NCBI GenBank assembly: GCA_963922205.1
Contig: CAWUHX010000213.1
Coordinates: forward strand, 434,001 to 498,000
DNA length: 64,000 nt
Source: Romanomermis culicivorax
Lineage: Eukaryota; Nematoda; Enoplea; Mermithida; Mermithidae
Direction: 5' to 3'
The notes beneath the pieces are model-generated. The model had not been told where the DNA came from and searched no databases. It saw nothing but the letters and a program-made list of their open reading frames with translations. Shown here in pieces: positions 56,901-64,000 of the stretch; the stretch's first letter is position 1; each line of letters starts with the position of its first letter. The position numbers were made by a program, and so were the translations under genes.

Positions 56901-59900
56901 AAGCATATGTTTCCAGAAAAAATGTGTAAAATTCTAAAATTCGCAGTTTTTAAAAAGTGTAAATTTTTTGATTTGTAAAAGTGGAAAAGCTGCAAAAAAC
57001 AGTAACAGTGAATTCTACTAAAATTTGAGAAGAAAATGCAAAAAGATAAAAAAATCTGAAATTTTGAGTAAAATATTGTAGAAAATGCAAAATAATCATA
57101 AAAAATTGCGCCGAAATTTCTAAAACTTGAGTAAAAGTTTGGAAAAAAAAAAATTTGCACAAATTTAGAATTTTGGCAAAAGTAATAGAGAGGAATGCAA
57201 ACTTTCTGGGCAAAATAGAGGAAATCGAAAGTTGTAACAAAATTCACAGAATAAATGAAATAAATACAAAATTTTCAGGAAAAAACAGAAAAAATGCAAA
57301 ATTTCGACGGAATTTTTTCGAAAAAAATTACCGAAATTCAGCAAAAATTTTAGAATATGAAAAAAAAGAAAAGATTTGTAAAAAAAAGCCAAAATTTGAG
57401 AATTTGTAAAATTTCAAAATTTGGAAAATTTGAGATATTTCTGAAAAGTTTGGAAAATTTAGAAAATTTTTGTCGCCCCAACCGACACCCTAGCAGGTTT
57501 TTATTCTATAGAAAATTAGACCAAATATGAAAATTCGTGCGCCAATTTTCTTTTGCAAAATAAGGCAAAAAATTTCCTTATGTAGGAAAACAAGCCATTG
57601 CTGATTGAGCTATTGGAAAAAAAATGTTCAAGACGTATTTTTCCAAGAAAATTCAAAAAATTTTCAACATTTTTTCGAAAAAGTTGTCAAATTTCGGCAT
57701 TTCTCGGAGGAAATTGAAAAATTTTCCAACATATTTTCCGTCAAAAAGTTCCAACTTTCCGCTTTTTTTCGCATAAAAAAAGATAAACTTTCGGCACTTA
57801 TTCCAGAAATTCAAACATTTTTGGCATTTTTCTGAAAATTGTGACTTTTCGATATCTTTTCGCTTAAAATTCTAAAATTTCCCGCATTTTTCTCCAAAAA
57901 ATTGCAAGTTTCCGCTATTTTTCGCAAAAAAATTGAAAAACTTTCCGCGCTCATTCGAGAAACTCAAACATTTTCGGCATTTTCCAAAAAATTGTGACTT
58001 TTCGGTATTTTTGCGCAAAAAATTCTAAAATTTTCCACATTTTTCGCCCGAAAACTGCAGCTTTCCGCAATTTTTTGCACAAAAAATTCGGCGCTTTTTC
58101 TCGGGAAAATTTCAACATTTTTCACATTTTTTGGGAAAAATTTCTTTTTTTTGAGAAAATTTGTAAATTGTAGAATTTTCGAGATTTTTTACTTAAAATC
58201 CTACGAATTGAAAAATTCCTGATTTGGTCCATTTCTGCAAAAAAATCGAACTCTTTGTAATTTTTCCACATTTTTTTGGAGAGAATTCGAAAAATTTTAG
58301 CTTTTTTTGGGAAAATTTTTAAACCATCATTTTGAGACACTTGGGCTAAATTTTACAAGTGAGTTCCCGGTGTAAAATTTAGCCTAAAATTCTAGAATTT
58401 AAAAAAATTTTATCATTTGGGCATTTGTTCTTCAAATTTTCCGATTTTTGACTTGTAATTTTTTTTGCTAAAAAATCGGACTTTTTGTCATTTTTCCCAA
58501 AAAAGCAAACGTTTTCCTTATCTAGGAAAACAATTCCTTGCTGATTGAGCTATTGGAAAAAATGTTCAAGACGTATTTTTCCAAGAAAATTCAAAAAATT
58601 TTCGACATTTTTTCGAAAAAGTTGTCAAATTTCGGCATTTCTCGGAGGAAATTGAAAATTTTTCCAACATTTTTTTTCAAAAAGTTCCAACTTTCCGCTA
58701 ATTTTCGCCTAAAAAATTGAAAAACTTTCCGCGCTTATTCGAGAAATTTAAACATTTTCGGCATTTTCCAAAAAATTTTGACTTCTCGGTATTTTTGCGG
58801 AAAAAATTCTGAAATTTTCCACATTTTTCCCCCGAAAATTGCAGCTTCCCGTTTTTTTTTTGCATAAAAAATTCGGCGCTTTTTCTCAGAGAAATTTCAA
58901 CATTTATCACATTTTTTGGGAAAAATTTCTTTTTTTTGAGAAAATTTGTAAATTGTAGAATTTTCGAGATTTTTTGCTTAAAATCCTACGATTTGAAAAA
59001 TTCCTGATTTGGTCCATTTCTGCAAAAAAATCGAACTTTTTGTAACTTTTCCACATTTTCTTGTGGAGAATTTGAAAATTTTGAGCTTTTTTTTGGGAAA
59101 AATTTCAAACAATCATTTTAAGACACTTGGGCTAAATTTTAAAAGTGAGTTCCCGGTGTAAAATTTAGCCTAAAATTCTAGAATTTAAAAAAATTTTGTC
59201 ATTTGGGCATTTGTTCTTAAAATTTTCCGATTTTTGACTTGTAATTTTTTTTGCTAAAAAATCGGACTTTTTGTCATTTTTCCCAAAAAAGCAAACGTTT
59301 TCCTTATCTAGGAAAACAATTCCTTGCTGATTGAGCTATTGGAAAAAATGTTCAAGATGTATTTTTCCAAGAAAATTCAAAAAATTTTCGACATTTTTTC
59401 GAAAAAGTTGTCAAATTTCGGCATTTCTCGGAGGAAATTGAAAATTTTTCCAACATTTTTTTTTCAAAAAGTTCCATAAGAATCGGAATTTTTTCATTTT
59501 TCCCAAAAAAGCAAACGTTTTCCTTATCTAGGAAAACAATTCGTTGCTGATTGAGCTAAAGCTTCGACTTGGATTCGAAAGAAAAAATAAAAAAAAGTTG
59601 AAGATTTTATCACGTGAATGAACAAAATTTGGGCTGAAATGTGGGATTTTATTTTTGAAACTATTGCATTACCTGAAAATCCAAATTCTGTATGTGTCCA
59701 AAATACAAAACAAAGCTCCGGATTTATGGTCCAATAAAGAAAATATTGTCCAAAAAAGCAAACGGTAGAAAGGAAATTTTGCAGCCTAGCGAATGGAAAA
59801 GAGTGAAAACGGCGACAAGATGGCCAATTTTGTGGTGGTCAATAGGCAAAATTTTGACTAACCAACCACCAAAACGGCCATCCTAATCCCAAAAATTCGT

Positions 59901-61790
59901 TTTTCTATTGAAGAAAAATCCGGTTTTCGCCGGTCAAGTCTTAAATCTTGATGTTTCCCCGACCCCTGCGAAATGGAGAATTCGCATGACTACACTAAAG
60001 ATTTATATACTGGTCATTTTAGGAGATTTTTTCACAACATTTTACACCTTTTTCCACTAAAAATTGAACAATTTCGCATTTTTTGCAACTGGAAGCTCAA
60101 AATTTTCACATTTTTTCCAGCAAAATTGGGATTTTTTTGAACAAAATTTAGATTATTCCAAACGAAATTTAGATTTATCTGAAAAATTTTAAATTTTCCG
60201 AACAAAATTTTTAATTTTCTGAAGGAATTTTAAAATTTTCTAAAGAAAGTTTCGAAATTTTAAACAAAATTCAGAATTTTCCAAAGGAAGTTAAAATTTT
60301 TCTTATAAATTTGTAAAAAATGCCAAATTTTCAAGAAATTTGTACAAAAAAGCAAATTAAAAAAAAACGCAAATGTTTGCAGAAATTAGTAAAAAGAGCA
60401 ACATTTCACATAAATTTGCAAAAAAACAAAGTGTTCAAGAAATTTATGTAAAAATACAAAATTTTGAATAAATTTATAGAAAAAATGCAAAATTGATAGT
60501 AAATTTAAATAACCCCAAATTTTTTGAAATAGTTTCCCAAATTGTACATTTAGGTACAGAAAAAAACCAGAAAAAATTGAAAAAATGTGAAAAAAGTAAA
60601 GAAAAAATTAGAAAAAGATGTTGAAGTAAAGAAAGAAAAAAAAACAAAATTTCCATAAAATTTCAAAAAAATTTTTAAAAAATTAAAATTTTGAAATTTC
60701 GACAAAGAATGCGAAATTTCAACGAAATTCAAAGAGAAATACATATTTTCAAACAATTAGTAAAAAATGCAAAATTTTAAATAGATTGAAAAATCCAAAA
60801 GTTACGATAAACTTGTAAAAATACTAAAGTTCCAAAAAATTTGTAAAAAAATGCAAAATTTTCGAGAGATTTGTAGAAAAAATGCAAAAATTTCAATAAA
60901 TTTGTAAAATTTTGAAATTTTCAAAATATTTGCAGAAAAATGCAAAAGTATCAACAAAGTATGTATATATTTTATGAGAAACCTTCCTCAAATTGTATAA
61001 TTAGATACAAAATAAAAAAAGTGGAAAAAGGAAAAAAGAAGAAACAAAAAACTTTGAAAAATACCAAATTTTCAATAAATTTCTGGAAAATTTGCAATAT
61101 TTCCAATTAAAAAGTGAAAGAATAAACTTGAATTTTGAAGACACGTGCACAAAAAATGCAAAACTTCCAATAAATTTATGGGAAAAAATTCAAATTTTGA
61201 AATTTGCAGAAAAATGTTAAATTTCGACAAAATTTACAAAAAAATTCGTAACTTTGAAGAAATTTTTCGGCTCGAAAATTTCTAGAATTAAATTTTTTCA
61301 GGTAAAAAGTAAAGAATTTTTTTTTATAAAAAAGCCAAATTTGAGTGTCTAGATTTTATTATGAATATGACGGGTTCACATTTCCTTAAATTTTAAAGAT
61401 GAAATCAAATTTTTACGGTTTAAAATTTAGGAAAATTTGTCGAAATTTCAATTTCCCCCTATTCAAATTTTGACGAAAATTGATTTTTCGACTTTTAAAT
61501 TCTAAATTTTACTATAAAAACGTAGAACTTTGAATTTTTAAATATTCAAATTTTTCGACCAAAATTGAAATATTCACTAAAGAAATTTGAATTTCTCAAT
61601 TTAAAAAACAGAATTCATGGTTTAAATTGAATAAAAAAACTGATTTTCCACGATGAAACATGAAAATGAGGGGTTCAAAATTTTAAACTCGATTTTTCGC
61701 AAAAAAATTCCGCTTTTTCTGTAGAAAATATTTCCGTGTTTTGTTTATATGAAAAAATAAATTTTAATATTCCTAGGTTTGACAAATGAT

Positions 61791-62980
61791 TGTGAAATTT
61801 CCAAAAATTCCATCGGATTTTTGAAAACTTGCCTGGGGAAAATTATTGCACAATTTTCAAAATTTTTCAAATTTCATAAAAAACTTTACAATTTAATTGG
61901 AAATTTTCGAAATTTAGTTTGAAATTTTACAAAATTTCGTGAAAAATTGCATAGAATTCTTTGAAAATTTAGGCCAGGGGGTCAGTAATTCCCGAAATCT
62001 TGGGGCGAGGGGTCTCTCAAGCAAAAAAAAAATAGATTTTTTCACAAAAAAAGTCCGAAAAATAATTTTAAAAAATAGTAAGTTTTTTTAAAAAAAGATC
62101 AAAAAAATATATTCATAGCGTGAAGCGTCCGGAAAATTTACATTTTTGACCATTTTTTGTTCAAAATTTGACATTTTTCGTCAAAAAATTAAGATTTTTA
62201 GTAAAAGCAGGCATGCCAAAAGCTAAACATTAAGCAAGTTGACGACCTGGAGATCAAAATTTTTTTTCAAGTATTTAAATTTATTTGTTTTTTTTAAATT
62301 TCATTAAACTTTTCTCCTTTTCCAAATATTTGAATTTTTTTGTTTTTGAAATTTTTTTTATTTTTTAAAAATTTTTTTCTGAATATTTGATTTTTTTCGT
62401 TTTTTCAAGTTTTTTTATATTTTTCTTCTTTTTTCTATTTTTTCCAAGTATTCAATGTTTTTGTTTTTTCTTTCAATTTTTCCTTATTTTTTATGAAATT
62501 CAGATTTTGCATTCTGAAAATCAAGTTCGGATTTTAAAGTTGTGTCTCAGGATCAAAGTTTGATTTTTTATTGATTTTCAGAAATCAAATATTCATTTTT
62601 GACTTTCTTCTGAGAATCAAATTTTGATCTTTGAGCTGAATTTGAGAATCAAATGTTGATTTTAAAACAAATTTGCGAAAAAATTTACAAAATTGCGGAA
62701 AATTCTACAGATTTTATGTTATAACATATAGTACATTATAGCATACGCCACGTTATAACATATCACATGTTTGAAAATATCAAAATTTTTTAATTTTCTA
62801 AATATCAAATCTGCAAAAATCAATACTTTCATTTAATTTCTTTTTTGATCTCATCTTTCTTTTTTCTTGTTTTGCTCAATCGACGAAGCCCGGGATTTGA
62901 TTTTTTTTGTGATATTCGTATACTAATGTACATAATATGTTTTTTTTCAGAATTTTACAGAAAATTTTGGTGAAGGTAAT
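61791..62980. other. AT-rich DNA, no gene seen
   Basis: T-rich imperfect repeats (62270-62480) of TTTGAATTTTTTTGTTTTT type. A short stretch at 62715-62765 holds two ATGTTATAACAT-like palindromes. Nothing coding. Confidence 0.6.
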
Positions 62981-63159
62981 GTTGGAAAGGTGGCCAAGAT
63001 TTCAGAGCAAAACACGCAACTGGGAAGAGATAGACAGATATATATTCTGTGTCTGGCATCAATCACAAGGTCCGAAACGAAAGGTCAGGGGAAGGTAGGC
63101 AACCGAAGATGCTCGGTCCTGGTGCAGGTCAAAGTGGATTGGGCAGTAGGCCATCAAAG

Positions 63160-63633
63160 TCAAGCCCATGCTGAGTCGTCGATCCATTGGCATCCAGGAC
63201 GGCCTTGTGGACATTCAGGTAGGCCTGTAAGAAAGACTCGATGTAAGAGGGTGGTCATTCGGAAAACTTTCGCCAAGGTGCCATGAATGACAAAAAAAGA
63301 TTCAGAAAACCACGTTGATTGAAATAGGTCCTGGAGAGGTCCGAAAGTTTCATCGCCGCATATTATGGATCTTTTTAACCTCCCGTAGGTCAGTTTTGAG
63401 GCACGAGGGATGTTGGGGATGGACATAGTCTATGTCATGGTTGCAAAGAAATAGCCAGAGTCAATGTAGATATGTAGACTATGGTATGTGACCCGTAAGT
63501 TAGAATTTCCCTCAAAGATAAGCTCTCCGAGCTCATCGCTATAATTGGAGCACAACATGCACCTCTCATCAGCAAAAACTAGCGACATTTCGCAATGTGA
63601 AACGCCTAGTTGGAAATTCTCTCTAAATGACAT
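63160..63633 (-). pseudogene. Fragmentary minus-strand frame, possible zinc-finger remnant
   Basis: ATG at 63633 opens 67 codons to a TAG at 63430. The same frame then continues to 63160 (ATG at 63426). The first part contains RCMLC, then DELGELI, NLRVTYHSL and DSGYF. That spacing resembles the start of an extended PHD finger of the G2E3/PHF7 kind, where CxxC is followed by a Gly-Glu and then NLxVHYxCLxxSSG; here the expected later His/Cys are altered. The second part is not recognised. Local composition is richer in GC than the surroundings. It may be a gene fragment or a chance frame. Confidence 0.3.
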
Positions 63634-63715
63634 TCATATGTTTAGCATGGAGAGTGAAATTCGCCCCAATGCTTAATGTGGTGAACTGGAAAATGTCTAT
63701 GTGACTATAGGCATC

Positions 63716-63740
63716 TTCTGCAGCAATTTCCGCTGCAGAA
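63716..63740. other. Perfect 9-bp hairpin
   Basis: TTCTGCAGC and GCTGCAGAA flank a 7-nt loop. A second palindrome, GCCCTTTaAAAGGGC, follows at about 63803-63817. The surrounding 63.65-64.0 kb has no recognised gene and runs off the window. Confidence 0.4.
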
Positions 63741-64000
63741 GTTAGCTTGGGTGTGTCTTAGCTCTGCCCAAGGCATGCTGTAGATTACGGGGCCCTTTAA
63801 AAGGGCTTGTTTCCTTAATTTTGCACTCATTTTTGGGCCTAATTGTCTTTGCCTTTTTAGCCCGCATCTCCACATTGGTCAACATCTTATTATATTAAAT
63901 TTACATATTTGTCTGCATCCGCCGCCACTTCAACAAATTTACATATTTTGCCTTCCGTGCCTCCTTGTGTTGTATGTCACCGTATTCCGACCCTAGGAGT

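Larger units (their letters stand above)
51358..61790 (+). repeat. Large duplicated block, copy C
   Basis: Parallel to copy A from 1467 (including the empty target site of the CTTT solo LTR near 51440-51465), and to copy B from about 54220 to 61260. It then rejoins copy A sequence at 61262-61785 (A 10720-11215). The join suggests that A lost the 48-kb-type segment present in B and C. Tandem units of the TTTTCGGCA type start near 57601, 58538 and 59328. Apart from the peptide gene (52266-52879) and a solo LTR, no genes are seen. Confidence 0.8.

Overview
The window looks like nematode nuclear DNA. Three things point there: a 0.44-kb interstitial array of TTAGGC (the nematode telomere hexamer), splice acceptors of the TTTCAG type, and DIRS-like and Ty3/gypsy-like retrotransposons. 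Most of the 64 kb is very AT-rich repeat DNA without genes. The GC-richer islands are almost all mobile elements or their remains. The genus cannot be named from the sequence alone.

Layout. 0-0.4 kb: a tandemly duplicated tRNA-like gene. 0.4-12.1 kb: copy A of a large mosaic duplicated block. It carries two solo LTRs, a small secreted-peptide gene (minus strand, 2965-3577) and four tandem tRNA-related ~270-bp repeats. 12.1-17.5 kb: a minus-strand reading frame of about 1,600 codons, broken only by four in-frame stops. 17.6-22.4 kb: a decayed DIRS-like (tyrosine-recombinase) retrotransposon split by a solo LTR. 22.4-41.2 kb: a ~62/63-bp satellite array split by a 14.16-kb LTR retrotransposon (24402-38562, minus strand, 4-bp target duplication). 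41.2-48.6 kb: copy B of the block. 48.6-49.5 kb: a decayed copy of the peptide gene followed by the telomeric-hexamer array. 50.0-51.1 kb: further LTR remains. 51.4-61.8 kb: copy C of the block, with a second intact copy of the peptide gene (52266-52879). 61.8-64 kb: AT-rich DNA and a fragmentary open region.

Two points stand out. First, a two-exon gene absent from simple ORF calling encodes a 63-residue secreted peptide with eight cysteines and a CxxxC...CxC arrangement. It is intact in copies A and C and decayed in a third copy. Second, the large LTR retrotransposon has the usual gag-protease-RT-RNase H-integrase genes plus a long extra gene downstream of integrase. That gene contains a recognisable DEDDy 3'-5' exonuclease domain followed by a 1.2-kilocodon Pro-rich/basic protein.

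Relative timing can be read from the duplications. The solo LTR with GGTT target sites is in both copies A and C, so it predates the duplication. The solo LTR with CTTT target sites is only in A, and C shows the empty site. Nonsense codons in the 12.6-17.5-kb frame and in the retrotransposon could each be explained by one C-to-T change on the coding strand.
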